Assembly: GCA_030374805.1 (NCBI GenBank)
Contig: JARGSG010000184.1
Span: 248,001-312,000 of the forward strand
Origin: Gracilaria gracilis
Lineage: Eukaryota; Rhodophyta; Florideophyceae; Gracilariales; Gracilariaceae
Direction of reading: 5' to 3'
DNA: 64,000 nucleotides
The position numbers were made by a program, and so were the translations under genes. Shown here piece after piece: positions 10,353 through 20,738 of the stretch. Under the pieces are notes generated by a model. It saw nothing but the letters and a program-made list of their open reading frames with translations. It searched no databases and was not told the origin of the DNA. Positions within the stretch are counted from its first letter, which is position 1, and each line of letters starts with the position of its first letter.

Positions 10353-11880
10353 ATGCCGATGGTGGCCTCCAAGGGCCAAGTGGTTGCGCTCCTGTTTGCA
10401 ATCAGTCTCTTCAACTATATCGGTATGAATACCTTTCGCACAAAAGGCGGTCTGAGCTTTACGTCTATTCAACGCACTTATCTCTAACGACAACTCTCTT
10501 TTGCTTGTATCTCACATTTCAGATAGATGGAGTGTCGCGGGTATTATCAACGACCTTCAAGCTCCCCCTGACCGAGGTGGATTTGGTCTCACCGATGCGG
10601 AAGGCGGCTTAGTCACGAGCGTTTTCATTATCACTTACATGAGTTTGTCCCCAGTTTTCGGTTACTTTGGAGATCGTGTTGCCCGTGTTCCGCTGTTGTT
10701 TTTTGGTGTTGTGGGATGGAGCATTGCCTGTTTGTTTGCGTCTTTTGCCCAGTACTACTGGCAATTCTTAGCGTTTCGGGCTATGGTCGGTATAGGTGAA
10801 GCATCATACTCGGTTCTAGCTCCGACAATCATCGCTGATCTTTACACCGGTACCGAGCGTACGCGCATTCTCGGTTTGTACAGCAGTTCTATTCCGCTCG
10901 GCGCTGCGTTGGGGTACATCTACGCGGGTGAGGTGGCTCGCATGCTTGACTGGCGATGGGCATTCCGAATTACTCCGTTCCTTGGTATTGTGTTGGCGTC
11001 TGTGTTGCTATGTTTCGTCGCGGAACCTGCGAGAGGCGATTCAGACGGCATTGCCCAATCCAGTTCAAATTCTTCAAAGGCGGAACGTTCTGGTGTTACT
11101 GGGTTCGTCCGAGATGCTATAGATATATGGCGAGTACAATCGTTCTTCTGGAGCACATGGGGAGCCGTTGGAATGACGTTTACTGCCGGTGCTCTAGCGC
11201 AATGGGCCTCTGCTTTGCTGCAACGCTTTAACTGTGACTCTAATGACGCTATCTGCGAGGCTGTTATAACGCGAACGTTTGGTATCATAACGATTATTGC
11301 TGGTGTCGGAGGGTGTATTCTAGGTCCCCAGCTTTCGAAGATGTACTCCAAGAAAGACCCTGCGGGAGATGCTTATGTGAGCGGCTTATCTTTGCTTTTC
11401 GCGACTCCGTTTGTTTTTCTGGCAATTTACTTCTCTCCGTCCCAATACACGCTCACATGGTTTCTGATTCTGATTGGAGAGACTTTGGTGAGCTTTACCT
11501 GGCCTTTGCTTGCAGCTATTCAGCTTAGCGTCGTTCCGCCGTCACAAAGAAATACTGCGAACGGGATATCCTTGACGATATCGCATATTCTTGGAGATTC
11601 CGTGTCCCCGTTGGCCATCGGTTTGGTTGCTGACAAGATGCATGATGGAGGAAACGGGGTGTCGAGAGCCGTGGCCTTGCAAAAGGCATTGTATTTTTGT
11701 GTCACCGCTAGCTTTATAGCAGGTTTCTTTTTCATAATTTGTGCAGGTTATCTGCATAAGGATCGAATCCAAGCCTTAACACATTCAGATGGTCGATATG
11801 AGGAAGTAACAACAAATGAGGGGGAAGAGATAATAAGACTTGAGGATGAAGAACATACTGCACGAGATCTTGAATTCTAG
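10353..11880 (+). CDS. Spinster-like major facilitator superfamily transporter, one intron
   Basis: Exon 1 is 10353-10422 and exon 2 is 10523-11880, separated by a 100-nt intron (GTATGA...TTTCAG). The splice rebuilds the family signature: exon 1 ends in SLFNYI, and the split codon G|AT restores Asp in FNYI-D-RWSVAGIINDLQ, which matches the first helix motif of Spinster/Spns transporters. The joined product is 475 residues with about twelve membrane segments. Other family marks are FGYFGDRVARVP between helices 2 and 3 and MVGIGEASYSVLAPTIIADLY in helix 4. Spns proteins move lysophospholipids or sphingosine phosphate across lysosomal or plasma membranes; plant and algal members are little studied, so the substrate is unknown. 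The C-terminus is acidic and cytosolic. The presence of the intron is my inference from frame and homology; no transcript was seen. Confidence 0.9.
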
Positions 11881-11983
11881 TACAGCTCTTAGTTTTGAAA
11901 CCCAGCGGCGATGATGATGCATTTGTTCATATCAAGGCACTGTTCGAGTGCGGCTCATCTTTGCCGAATGTCTTGACTATGAT

Positions 11984-12766
11984 TCATGTCGGAAAACCGA
12001 TCATGACTACATCTTGTCCCAGTTGCGTCCATGAGGCGTTGCTCAAACCTGTTATTGTTGCTTGTTTGTCCGGTTTACATTCTGGGAGAGCTACTCCAGA
12101 TCTGAAAATGGTCGGTGCGACGGTTATTACTGCCACATCCCACAGACCCTGATCAAGAAAGGAAGAAATAACTTCAGCGCCACCTTCAACCATAAGACTT
12201 TTAACGCCTTTTTCGTGCAAGTTTTTTAACACATCATGGAGACTCAATCTAGTGGTACCAGAAGCGTCTGTAACTTCGGGCACTGGAATTACATCTGCAT
12301 AGGGGTGGAGCGAGGTCCCCTCGTTATGGAGTTCAATAGCGTTGCTGCAGAAGATAAGTGGCCTTTGTTGTATTTCTTTTCGAGGATTGTGAAGGAATTT
12401 GGTAAAAGGAGGTGTGCGAAGCCTTGAATCAAGTACTACAGGTACAGGGTCGCAGCTTGTTGGAAATTCGCGTTGATAGCGTTTCCATATGGTTTCTACG
12501 ATGCACTTCGTGTCGTCATCAATGCGGCACGTTAAGCGTGGGTTATCAGCGCAAACTGTACCGATCCCCACAAGGATCGCATCATGTAGTGCGCGTAGGG
12601 CATGCGTCATTTGCATTGACTGAGTCCCAGAGATGAGTGTCGATACATTTGGAGATGAAGCCAGTTTCCCGTCCAATGATTGAGCCCATGTGAGACATAT
12701 TGCTGGTCTTCCAGCGCGAGGTTCGCGCACTATTGTAGCGAAAGTCTTGTCTAACACAATATCCAT
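11984..12766 (-). CDS. RibD C-terminal / RIB7-type pyrimidine reductase (riboflavin pathway)
   Basis: The 260-residue protein is a stand-alone RibD C-terminal (dihydrofolate reductase-like) domain. Diagnostic segments in order: CLTWAQSLDGKLA (~25), LHDAILVGIGTVCADNPRLTCR (~62-83), VPVVLDSRLRTP (~115), and MVEGGAEVISSFL (~205), which matches the VEGG nucleotide-binding loop. Fungal RIB7 homologues reduce the ribosylamino-pyrimidine phosphate with NADPH in riboflavin synthesis; plant PYRR uses the same fold. Length fits RIB7 (~245). No deaminase domain is attached. The frame stays open for about 19 codons upstream of the ATG at 12766 without another ATG, so a short upstream exon or targeting peptide cannot be ruled out. 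The gene ends only ~100 bp from the convergent Spinster-like gene. Confidence 0.8.
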   Translation of the reverse strand: MDIVLDKTFATIVREPRAGRPAICLTWAQSLDGKLASSPNVSTLISGTQSMQMTHALRALHDAILVGIGTVCADNPRLTCRIDDDTKCIVETIWKRYQREFPTSCDPVPVVLDSRLRTPPFTKFLHNPRKEIQQRPLIFCSNAIELHNEGTSLHPYADVIPVPEVTDASGTTRLSLHDVLKNLHEKGVKSLMVEGGAEVISSFLDQGLWDVAVITVAPTIFRSGVALPECKPDKQATITGLSNASWTQLGQDVVMIGFPT

Positions 12767-13462
12767 CCGCGATATCGTTGGCGGACGAGTTGTAAATTCT
12801 GTCGGCCTTGTCGACGAGTCTGTCGAGTCTCCAGTTCAGTCGAAATACGAGGACTTTTTTAACGACGTAACGCGTACTCTTGGTAGTGCTTAGGAGTCTC
12901 ACGCATTCAGCCCAATGCGAACTTCTCTTCAACGAAGGGTTGCGGACACATCAATGTGCAAAGCTACACAGGGAACCGTTGTAGTCCTCTTAAGCTAACT
13001 AACTTAGGTCGCTCAATGTCTTCGATCACGATCTATCTACCTTCGGTAAATGATCTGAAGATGGTTGGAGTCCAAAGAACGAAGAGCAACAGCCACGGTC
13101 CATACCGTGAAATTACAGAGATTCCGGCTTTCAGTAAACTGTAATAATCACTTGAAGAGCTTTTTGAGGTACGAGTTCACCTTGAGTATCTACAGTAGAT
13201 ATTTACGAGTTCATCTTGGTCGGGCAAGACAACCGTTTATCTATCATAGTGCAGCAGCAGCAGACACGGCCAACAGAGATGTCCACGGAAGTCATTCGTT
13301 AAAGGAAATCGATGTGTCAAGAATCGGAATCCCAGTAATCCCATCTATTGACCGCCCTCTGAACACCAATACCCTTGGTACGACATCTTCACTTCCTTGA
13401 AGACTGAACCAGTTTATAGTTGTAGATTGTCGACTACAATTGGGTGAAAACGATCTAACGTA
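12767..13462. promoter_or_regulatory. Divergent upstream region of RIB7-like gene and XDH, with GTAGATA inverted repeat
   Basis: About 700 bp separate the two divergent start codons. It contains TATCTAC-A-GTAGATA, a 7-bp inverted repeat with a one-base spacer, at about 13187-13201, another TCTATCTACC copy near 13030, and a TTGTAG...CTACAA pair near 13421-13437. An open frame of 111 codons (13065-13400) has no recognisable features and I do not call it. Confidence 0.45.
13187..13201. promoter_or_regulatory. TATCTAC-A-GTAGATA inverted repeat upstream of XDH
   Basis: A perfect 7-bp inverted repeat with a single-base centre, ~265 bp upstream of the XDH ATG. It belongs to the recurring GTAGATA motif group described in the findings. 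Confidence 0.4.
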
Positions 13463-16400
13463 ATGGGAGTCGTTCCAAGAGACACACTATTGGTGTACAT
13501 TAACGGGTGTCGTCGAGAGATTTCAGGTCCCAAAAGTCTAAGTCTTCTGCTTTCGTACCTTCGGAGCGAGGAACGTTTGACTGGCACTAAGCTCGGTTGC
13601 GGTGAAGGCGGCTGTGGCGCATGTACAGTGCTGTACTCCTATTACAACCGGAATGAAGGGCGAATCCGCCACCGCGCTGTCAATGCGTGTCTTATGCCGA
13701 TCGCGGCATGTGACGGGGCTGCAATCACTACAATTGAGGGCGTGGGAAACATCAGGGATGGACTGGCGCCAGTGCAGTCGGTCCTGGCCAACTCCCATGG
13801 ATCCCAATGTGGGTTTTGTACACCCGGGATTGTTATGAGTATGTTCGCATTGATAAGAGAGCATGGATCAAGACCTGGATCGGGAAAGATTGCGTTGACC
13901 GATGAGGACGTCGAGAAGAATTTTGACGGGAACCTTTGCAGATGCACCGGTTATCGACCGATTCTAGACGCCTATAAAAGTCTAGCAGCGTTAGAAAATG
14001 GGAAGTATGCCTCACAATGTCCCATGGGGGAACAGTGCTGCCAAGTGACTGGTATTTCCGACAATCAAACGAACAGAACCTCTGAATGTGTTATAGATGA
14101 GAAGCATGTCAAACCATCTGAAAAAGAGTATGTGTTCCCTCCTGAACTCATAGATTACAAGCCGAGAGAACTGAGCCTGGCTGGTGGCCGGTGGCTTCGC
14201 CCAGTTTCTCTCCAACGCTTAATGCTGTTTAAATGCGAGCACCCACAGGGCAAGCTAATAGCGGGAAATACCGAGATTGGTGTCGAAGTGAAGTTTAAGA
14301 ATCTTAAAGCCCCGGTATGGATAAGCACTACAGATGTAGCTGACCTGCAAAGCATTTCTGAAGGAGAAGAAGGGTTGGTGATTGGGGCATCCGTGACATG
14401 GGCACAACTTGATGATTACGTCACTGACGCTGTGAGGAAGAGAAAAAGTTTTGACTCTACAAAGCTTTACCAATTGAGCTCTCTTCAAGCCATCCAATCG
14501 CAATTAGAGCTCTTCGCTGGAAAGCAGATCAGAAACGTAGGAACATTGAGTGGAAATATCGTTACTGCATCTCCTATATCAGACGTAAACCCCCTATGGA
14601 TTGCCGCCGGAGCATCTTTCGTCTTGTTAAACTGTATATCAGGTGATGAGAGAAAAGTGGACGCTCGCAACTTTTTTATCTCTTACAGAAAGGTAGACTT
14701 GCACAACGACGAAATTCTTACGCACATACTTGTGCCATGGAATGAGTCGGTTTTTGATATGACGCATGCGTTCAAGGTTTCACGGCGAAGAGAAGATGAC
14801 ATTGCGATTGTCTCTGCCGGGATACGGATGAAGCTTGTACCGAGCACCACAGGGTGTGAAGATGCTACTACCAGTGAAAGCAGTCATCGTTTTATCATCA
14901 AGGAGGCATATATAGGAATGGGAGGGGTCTCTTCTCGGACAATGGCCATGAGAGATGTAGAAGAGACACTCAATGGAAAGGAGTTTGGTCAGAATTCGTT
15001 GAAGGAAGCAATGGAGGTAATGGCACGCTCGGTTTTGCTCCCCAAAGATGTTCCCGGCGGAATGCCAGAATACCGACAAAGCTTGGCTGTGGGTTTCGTG
15101 TTCAAGGCTTTCGTTGCATCTGCACAAGTAATCCAGGATGACTTGAAGCATAAGTGTTCGATGCTGCAGGCTCTAGGTTTCCACTCGGAAATTGATATTC
15201 CCCTTCTTCCTCGTCAAAAGCATGTTGTCAGCAAGGGGGTTCAAATTGTCTCAGACAGTCATCCCTTAGGAGAAAAAGACATCACAGGAAAGCCTATACC
15301 GCATTTGTCATCTTCACTTCAAGTTTCGGGAGAAGCGAAATACTTAGACGATATCCCGAAGTTTGACAGAGAGCTTCAAGCTGCGCTTGTAATGAGTTCT
15401 GAGCCGCACGCTAGAATTATTTCGGTCAACTATTCGGATGCAGAGAAATCTCCTGGTGTTTGCAGAATCGTAAACGTGAAGGATGTGAAAGGCCACAATA
15501 TGATAGGACCAATTTTTAAAGACGAAGCATGCTTCGCGAACGGGAAAGTGACAACAGTTGGTCAAATCATAGCCATAGTCACGGCCGAAACTGTTGAACA
15601 AGCGAAAGAAGCTGCAAGAGCTGTTAGTGTGAAATACGAAACACTTCCTGCTGTGGCTACAATAGAAGACGCCATCGAATCAGAATCTTATTCCAAATTT
15701 GTGTCGCCTCGTTACATTCAAAAAGGGAAAACCGGGAAGCTTATGAGTGAGGCGGAAAAGGCGAATCAAGTAGTAGGTGGTTGTGTTCGTATTGGTGCGC
15801 AAGAGCACTGGTACCTTGAACCGAATGGAACAATTGCAGTTCCAGAAGAGAATGGAGAGATGACTATTTTCACTTCATCACAATCTCCGGAGAAGACTCA
15901 AGCGATTGCATCACAAGTTCTTGGGCAAGCAGCTCACAAGATAGTCTGCAAGGTAAAGCGAATTGGAGGAGGGTTTGGGGGAAAGGAAACCCGCTGTTGC
16001 TCCTTATCTTCAGCAGTTGCTGTTGCAGCTCAAACAACTCGCAGACCCGTTCGACTGATTTTGGACAGAGATACAGATATGATGATTACGGGTACCCGAC
16101 ATGCTTTTTTAGCCAACTACAGGGTCGGATTTGAATCGACTGGAAGGATCACAGCATTGGAACTCGATGTGTATCTCAACATGGGCAATACCGTCGACCT
16201 GAGTGCTGCCGTGCTTGATCGAGCTCTTTTTCATTGCGTGAATTGTTACGATATTCCAAATGTTCATGTAGTTGGCAAAGCTTGTTACACGAACACAACG
16301 AGCAGTACAGCTTTCCGAGGATTCGGCGGACCTCAGGGTATGCTGATATGCGAAAACATCATCGAACATGTTGCTTGGGAACTGAACTTACCACCTGAGA

Positions 16401-17611
16401 AGGTGCGGGAGGTTAACATGTTCGGTAAGCATGGAAACCAGAGCATGACGCCGTATGGAATGACTTTTGATTCCGATCCCCTCGTAGCATGTTGGGACAG
16501 AGTGCTAGAAGACTCAAAATATGCCGAGCGCCGAAATGAAGTGGATGCGTTCAACTCAGCTCACTCCTACAGAAAACGAGGACTGTCCGCGATCCCAACT
16601 ATGTTTGGAATCAGTTTCTCGTTTTCGCCTCTCAACCAGGCCGGGGCATTGGTACACATTTACAAAGAGGACGGATCTGTGTTAGTCACCCATGGGGGGG
16701 TAGAAATGGGACAAGGATTGCATACGAAGATTTGTCAGATTGCTGCCTCGGAGCTTGGAATTCCCCTGGAAAAGGTTTTCGTATCAGAAACTGCCACCGA
16801 TAAGATTCCGAACGCCTCTCCCACAGCTGCTTCTGCTTCTAGCGACTTGTATGGTATGGCCGTACAAATTGCTTGCAGGAAATTGCGAGGGCGATTAGAG
16901 GTGTTCATGCAGAACGAACATGAGACATCATGGGAGGACGCTGTCGCAATGGCATGGATGAATCGTGTTAGTTTGTTTGCGACAGGCTTTTACAGAACTC
17001 CTGGCATTGATGACGTCAATTTAGCCGTCCCTGGGTCAACTGGAAGGCCGTTTTCGTACTTTACAAATGGTGCAGCTGTTTCGGAAGTTGACATCGATGT
17101 CTTGACGGGAGAAATGAAGGTGATTCGCACGGATATTGTAATGGACATCGGGCGTCCCCTGAACCCGGCAATTGACATTGGTCAAATTGAAGGGGCGTTT
17201 GTACAAGGACTGGGTTGGTGTACAATGGAAGAGTTTATTCGGGGCTCTAAGAAAGAGCATGTTTGGTTAAAAGAAGGGAGAGTGTTTACCCTTGGCCCTG
17301 GGACATACAAAATCCCAGCTTTTGGTGACGTGCCGCAAGATTTCCGAGTGCGAGTTCTGGGTAAGAAAAGCCAAGAGGGTAGCATATGCTCTAGTAAGGC
17401 GATAGGCGAACCCCCACTGTTTCTTGCAGCGTCTGTGTTTTTCGCAATACGAGACGCAATTTCATCAAGCCGTCGCGAAAATGGGTTGACCAGCTGGTAC
17501 AGTCTTGACTCACCAGCATCTGTAGAACGCATCCGTCTCAGAAGTGTGGAGAAGGTCACTGACTTCATGTTGCCGAACACGAGAATAGCAAATGCTTCGC
17601 TTTCGTTGTGA
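13463..17611 (+). CDS. XDH: Xanthine dehydrogenase
   Basis: XDH oxidises hypoxanthine to xanthine and urate using NAD, with molybdopterin, two [2Fe-2S] clusters and FAD. The 1382-residue single-exon protein has the full set in order. CGEGGCGACTV (C46, C51, C54) and CGFCTPG (~116) with GNLCRCTGYRPI (~157) are the two iron-sulfur domains. IAGNTEIGVEVKF and IRNVGTLSGNIVTASPISDVNPLW form the FAD domain. IGGGFGGKETR, TAFRGFGGPQG, THGGVEMGQGLHTK and KAIGEPPLFLAAS (~1315) form the molybdenum domain. The Glu in GGKE, the Arg in FRGFGG and the Glu in GEPPL correspond to the bovine substrate-binding Glu802, Arg880 and catalytic Glu1261, which favours xanthine dehydrogenase over aldehyde oxidase. Length is slightly above the usual ~1330-1360. 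OHCU decarboxylase of the same pathway is encoded 29 kb downstream. Confidence 0.96.
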   Translation: MGVVPRDTLLVYINGCRREISGPKSLSLLLSYLRSEERLTGTKLGCGEGGCGACTVLYSYYNRNEGRIRHRAVNACLMPIAACDGAAITTIEGVGNIRDGLAPVQSVLANSHGSQCGFCTPGIVMSMFALIREHGSRPGSGKIALTDEDVEKNFDGNLCRCTGYRPILDAYKSLAALENGKYASQCPMGEQCCQVTGISDNQTNRTSECVIDEKHVKPSEKEYVFPPELIDYKPRELSLAGGRWLRPVSLQRLMLFKCEHPQGKLIAGNTEIGVEVKFKNLKAPVWISTTDVADLQSISEGEEGLVIGASVTWAQLDDYVTDAVRKRKSFDSTKLYQLSSLQAIQSQLELFAGKQIRNVGTLSGNIVTASPISDVNPLWIAAGASFVLLNCISGDERKVDARNFFISYRKVDLHNDEILTHILVPWNESVFDMTHAFKVSRRREDDIAIVSAGIRMKLVPSTTGCEDATTSESSHRFIIKEAYIGMGGVSSRTMAMRDVEETLNGKEFGQNSLKEAMEVMARSVLLPKDVPGGMPEYRQSLAVGFVFKAFVASAQVIQDDLKHKCSMLQALGFHSEIDIPLLPRQKHVVSKGVQIVSDSHPLGEKDITGKPIPHLSSSLQVSGEAKYLDDIPKFDRELQAALVMSSEPHARIISVNYSDAEKSPGVCRIVNVKDVKGHNMIGPIFKDEACFANGKVTTVGQIIAIVTAETVEQAKEAARAVSVKYETLPAVATIEDAIESESYSKFVSPRYIQKGKTGKLMSEAEKANQVVGGCVRIGAQEHWYLEPNGTIAVPEENGEMTIFTSSQSPEKTQAIASQVLGQAAHKIVCKVKRIGGGFGGKETRCCSLSSAVAVAAQTTRRPVRLILDRDTDMMITGTRHAFLANYRVGFESTGRITALELDVYLNMGNTVDLSAAVLDRALFHCVNCYDIPNVHVVGKACYTNTTSSTAFRGFGGPQGMLICENIIEHVAWELNLPPEKVREVNMFGKHGNQSMTPYGMTFDSDPLVACWDRVLEDSKYAERRNEVDAFNSAHSYRKRGLSAIPTMFGISFSFSPLNQAGALVHIYKEDGSVLVTHGGVEMGQGLHTKICQIAASELGIPLEKVFVSETATDKIPNASPTAASASSDLYGMAVQIACRKLRGRLEVFMQNEHETSWEDAVAMAWMNRVSLFATGFYRTPGIDDVNLAVPGSTGRPFSYFTNGAAVSEVDIDVLTGEMKVIRTDIVMDIGRPLNPAIDIGQIEGAFVQGLGWCTMEEFIRGSKKEHVWLKEGRVFTLGPGTYKIPAFGDVPQDFRVRVLGKKSQEGSICSSKAIGEPPLFLAASVFFAIRDAISSSRRENGLTSWYSLDSPASVERIRLRSVEKVTDFMLPNTRIANASLSL

Positions 17612-17871
17612 GTTTGCCTTAGCGACTACGCGACATGTGCTGCAGATAACATTGGGATGTGAAAGTGCATTCATAGTTTACCGTGATTAACGGGTCGTGG
17701 TTGAAGCACACATCAAGAGAAGTGTGTGGACCTGCAGGGTCTCTCATCTTGTTGACGTGAATGTGTGAACTTCGTACTGTGATGTGAGCGACGCATCTTT
17801 TTCATATGAGTTTCATGTCTGATTTGCGCCGATCGTCGTATCATGCCAACCGGCTACTATCGTTTGTCAAA

Positions 17872-19935
17872 CTACCTTCTGGCGACACTCACATCATTGG
17901 GTAATGTTACCACAATGCGTCCATCGTTGTCGTAAGCAAAGTCATCGGCAATAATGTTGTCTTGATACCTTCTGATCCTGTAGCTGTCCAACCGACCCAT
18001 CTTAACTGCGCGGAAGTTCCATACAACAACAAAGGGGCCTGTGCTAGTAACGATGCTTCTTTCTAATGATGAGCCGGTGTTGAAATGTGCTGTAGTGAAC
18101 TGGATTTCACCCATTCTATACTTTACGACATCTTCATTCTTGATTGTGAGTTTCCTGGGGGCCGGCTTCTTCTTACCCATGGATTTCTGAAACCCTCCCT
18201 TCTCCGAACCCTTCACTCTAGTGTCAATAACCAGCAGGTACTTCTTAGTGGTCGCAAGTACATAGTTGCCATCTTCCGACACGTCAATGCCAATTATCGG
18301 ATCGCCAAGCCCTGGGAGGTGCGTCTTGGCGTTCTTTCCGATTTGATCATATAATCTGATATCCCCGTTCTCCGAAGCAACAGCAAGATATCCGGACCCT
18401 GTGGTCGCCACGCACTCTAATTTAGCCCTGGTGCTTGCAGCATATCGCTTACTTTGCACAACAAATTCTCTCGTTCGTGGATCCATGCGCATCAGCTGGC
18501 TCTTGTTGAGTCCAACAAACTCTTGTGTGTCTGTCAGATTCGAATACTTATTGACTCTGTGTACTGCTTTAACTGGAGTATGACCTGTAAGCCCTCCTGA
18601 CCAAGTATCGACGATTTCTCCTCGTTCAAGATCCATTCTCCGCAGTTTGGCCGGGTCATTTGGATCGAGTACGATCATCGATTGATCCCTCTCATGCAGA
18701 AGAATGTTCGAAGGATTGAAGTTAGATCCGGTATCTTGATCCTTGAACTTAATGGTTGTTCTAAACATCACCCCGTCATCGTTTGTGGCAAAAACCCCCA
18801 TTTTGTCGCCTCTAAGAACAAACGTTCGATCGTTGTTGGCCGACACTGCGAGATGACTATTGATCATTCCATCACTGTCGTTTGAAATTGATGCTCGGCG
18901 ATTCTCTTCGGATTCCCGTATCTGACGGTCATCACTTTCGTCCGGTTCCTCTTCATCTACGTCCATCGGTTCGACATCGTCACGATAGGTGTCTTCAATG
19001 TAAGTCATGTCATCATCTTTAAGCTTGAGGTCGTCAATTGAAGCCTGATGAATAACTTCATAGAGGCAAACAGAAAACTGATTTCTCGTTGTAACAAAGT
19101 CTTCTACGTTGTTGAACTTGACAGAGAGACATATCTGAGACTGAGGATCCGATGAATCAGCATCACCGGCCTCGGAATCCAGCCGAAGTACCCAAACTAC
19201 TGACATGGTTTGAGAATAGAATTGGGCGTTCATTTGGTTGTTGATTTCCGTCTCAAGCATTCTGACGCCTGAATCGGCTCTGTAAACGATCATCAGATAA
19301 GCCCTTGAATTGTCCTCCTTAACGACGGCAGAATTTATAGAAAGTATAACCTCGGGAACCATGGTCCGAAACTGGTCACGCTCCGTGTCATACTTGAACA
19401 GTTCTCCTTCGACTCTTGTTAGCTCCCCTCTCGTCTCCAACAAATCAGATACACTTGCTTTCGGAGGAGGGTTCAGAATGGTACGAACTTCTTCTTCGTC
19501 CTCTGGTGACGGTTCTCGCGAATGGATGTTTCGAAACAAGGCGATTGCGGCGGCTTGTATGAACAATGTAGAAGCGGATTCGTCTTCGAGTTCAAGATTG
19601 TACCTTTTCCCAGCCCTATCAGTCCACCCCAGGCGCATTTCTTCTGATTCCAAAGTCAGTGATTTATCGATAGGGAAAATCACATCCGGTGGGAAGATCT
19701 CACCTTCGTCCGCAGATTCATTGGCCCTCGACACAAACAGTTCGGACTGAAATCTTTTCGTTGTAGTACGAATAGTTGCTTCACACAATAGATACATAAC
19801 TTTCTGCTCGTATGAACCATCGCTCGATAAGGTGGTGAAGTAGAGGGAGCCGTCTGCACGGGCTATCACAGGATCAACTTCCTCATTTCCCTCATACGCA
19901 GGCGTCTGCCCAAACCCAAAGATTCTTCCGAGCAT
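17872..19935 (-). CDS. VID27: VID27 family WD-repeat-like cytoplasmic protein
   Basis: From the ATG at 19935 the product is 687 residues (MLGRIFGFGQTP...). An in-frame TTG 13 codons upstream is not a likely start. The N-terminal half has a PH-like VID27 domain. The middle carries an acidic spacer, DVEPMDVDEEEPDESDD, typical of the family. The C-terminal half is a beta-propeller-like region containing the family's hallmarks: a segment reading out FVLRGDKMGVF, LRRMDLERGEIVDTW, LMRMDPRTREFV, and a closing WNFRAVKMGRLDSYRIRRY. Yeast Vid27 was found through vacuolar import and degradation of fructose-1,6-bisphosphatase, but its biochemical role is unknown. The family is common in fungi, plants and algae. 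No introns are apparent. It is convergent with XDH, with a 260 bp gap. Confidence 0.9.
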   Translation of the reverse strand: MLGRIFGFGQTPAYEGNEEVDPVIARADGSLYFTTLSSDGSYEQKVMYLLCEATIRTTTKRFQSELFVSRANESADEGEIFPPDVIFPIDKSLTLESEEMRLGWTDRAGKRYNLELEDESASTLFIQAAAIALFRNIHSREPSPEDEEEVRTILNPPPKASVSDLLETRGELTRVEGELFKYDTERDQFRTMVPEVILSINSAVVKEDNSRAYLMIVYRADSGVRMLETEINNQMNAQFYSQTMSVVWVLRLDSEAGDADSSDPQSQICLSVKFNNVEDFVTTRNQFSVCLYEVIHQASIDDLKLKDDDMTYIEDTYRDDVEPMDVDEEEPDESDDRQIRESEENRRASISNDSDGMINSHLAVSANNDRTFVLRGDKMGVFATNDDGVMFRTTIKFKDQDTGSNFNPSNILLHERDQSMIVLDPNDPAKLRRMDLERGEIVDTWSGGLTGHTPVKAVHRVNKYSNLTDTQEFVGLNKSQLMRMDPRTREFVVQSKRYAASTRAKLECVATTGSGYLAVASENGDIRLYDQIGKNAKTHLPGLGDPIIGIDVSEDGNYVLATTKKYLLVIDTRVKGSEKGGFQKSMGKKKPAPRKLTIKNEDVVKYRMGEIQFTTAHFNTGSSLERSIVTSTGPFVVVWNFRAVKMGRLDSYRIRRYQDNIIADDFAYDNDGRIVVTLPNDVSVARR

Positions 19936-20091
19936 TTTAGAACGGTCAAACGTCGAGCATGTGGGCACAAGCAACCAAAGATTTTACACAACTTGAACTC
20001 CCGTCAAACTCCCTTTGAAGCACCTTAAAAGCCGGCAATCTAGAACACAAAATAGTTCCACTTCCCCCTTATTGCCGATAACAAGAGAGAT

Positions 20092-20738
20092 ATGGTATCC
20101 GAGCAGCACGTGAAAAGGCAGTTCTGCGTATCCTCAAGACTGTCGAAATGGCCAACGGACGGTAAGTCGAGCAAAGCCGGAATATGTTTCTTGGATGTTT
20201 CCTTTCCCGCAACCAGACCCTCGTTGCAGCAAATACACGAAGGTAACGTTCACGTTACGTAGAACAGAGAAATTTGGATTTCATAGTGCAGAAAGGTTCA
20301 AAACCTCTACTGGACTAGCTAGAGAGTTTCGTGGAGCCAAAATTCAAAAATCGAGGCTTCAATCAGTCCTCCAGAAACTGCTTCTCGGGCGATTGAGATT
20401 TGGTGCATTCCATAGAAGATATTACATTTCTCGACGATTTTGGAGGCATTGGGGCCATGACATTTTCTTCCCCCCGTGATCCGCTACTCCTTACCTCGAA
20501 AGCAGCAGCATATACATACATGCAGCCCTCACTCCTAAAGAAGGCCAAGAGCTTCGAAAGCCATTATGGCCTCAACCTTCTTCGAAAAGCACGCTATCAT
20601 AGTCACAACCTAGCACCGACCGTTTCCGTACATGGGGAACTACCACCAAGCCGTTCAAGCGATACAAAGACAATTCAAGATCTAAGAGCACCATGCAGCA
20701 GTTCAAAACCAAGTGGTAGTATATATCGTACTTGTTAA
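20092..20738 (+). CDS. Possible small spliced gene of unknown function (exon structure uncertain)
   Basis: An ATG at 20092 opens 23 codons (MVSEQHVKRQF...) that run into a strong donor, GACG|GTAAGTC, at 20162. Two downstream frames could be later exons. One continues from an acceptor TAGTGCAG at 20291 into a basic stretch ending in HDIFFPP at 20479. The other is open from ~20396 to 20738 and includes FGGIGAMTFSSPRD and LLKKAKSFESHYGLNLLRKAR. Neither resembles a family I know. The divergent position just upstream of VID27 is where a gene would be expected. Treat the coordinates as the outer limits of a candidate. Confidence 0.25.
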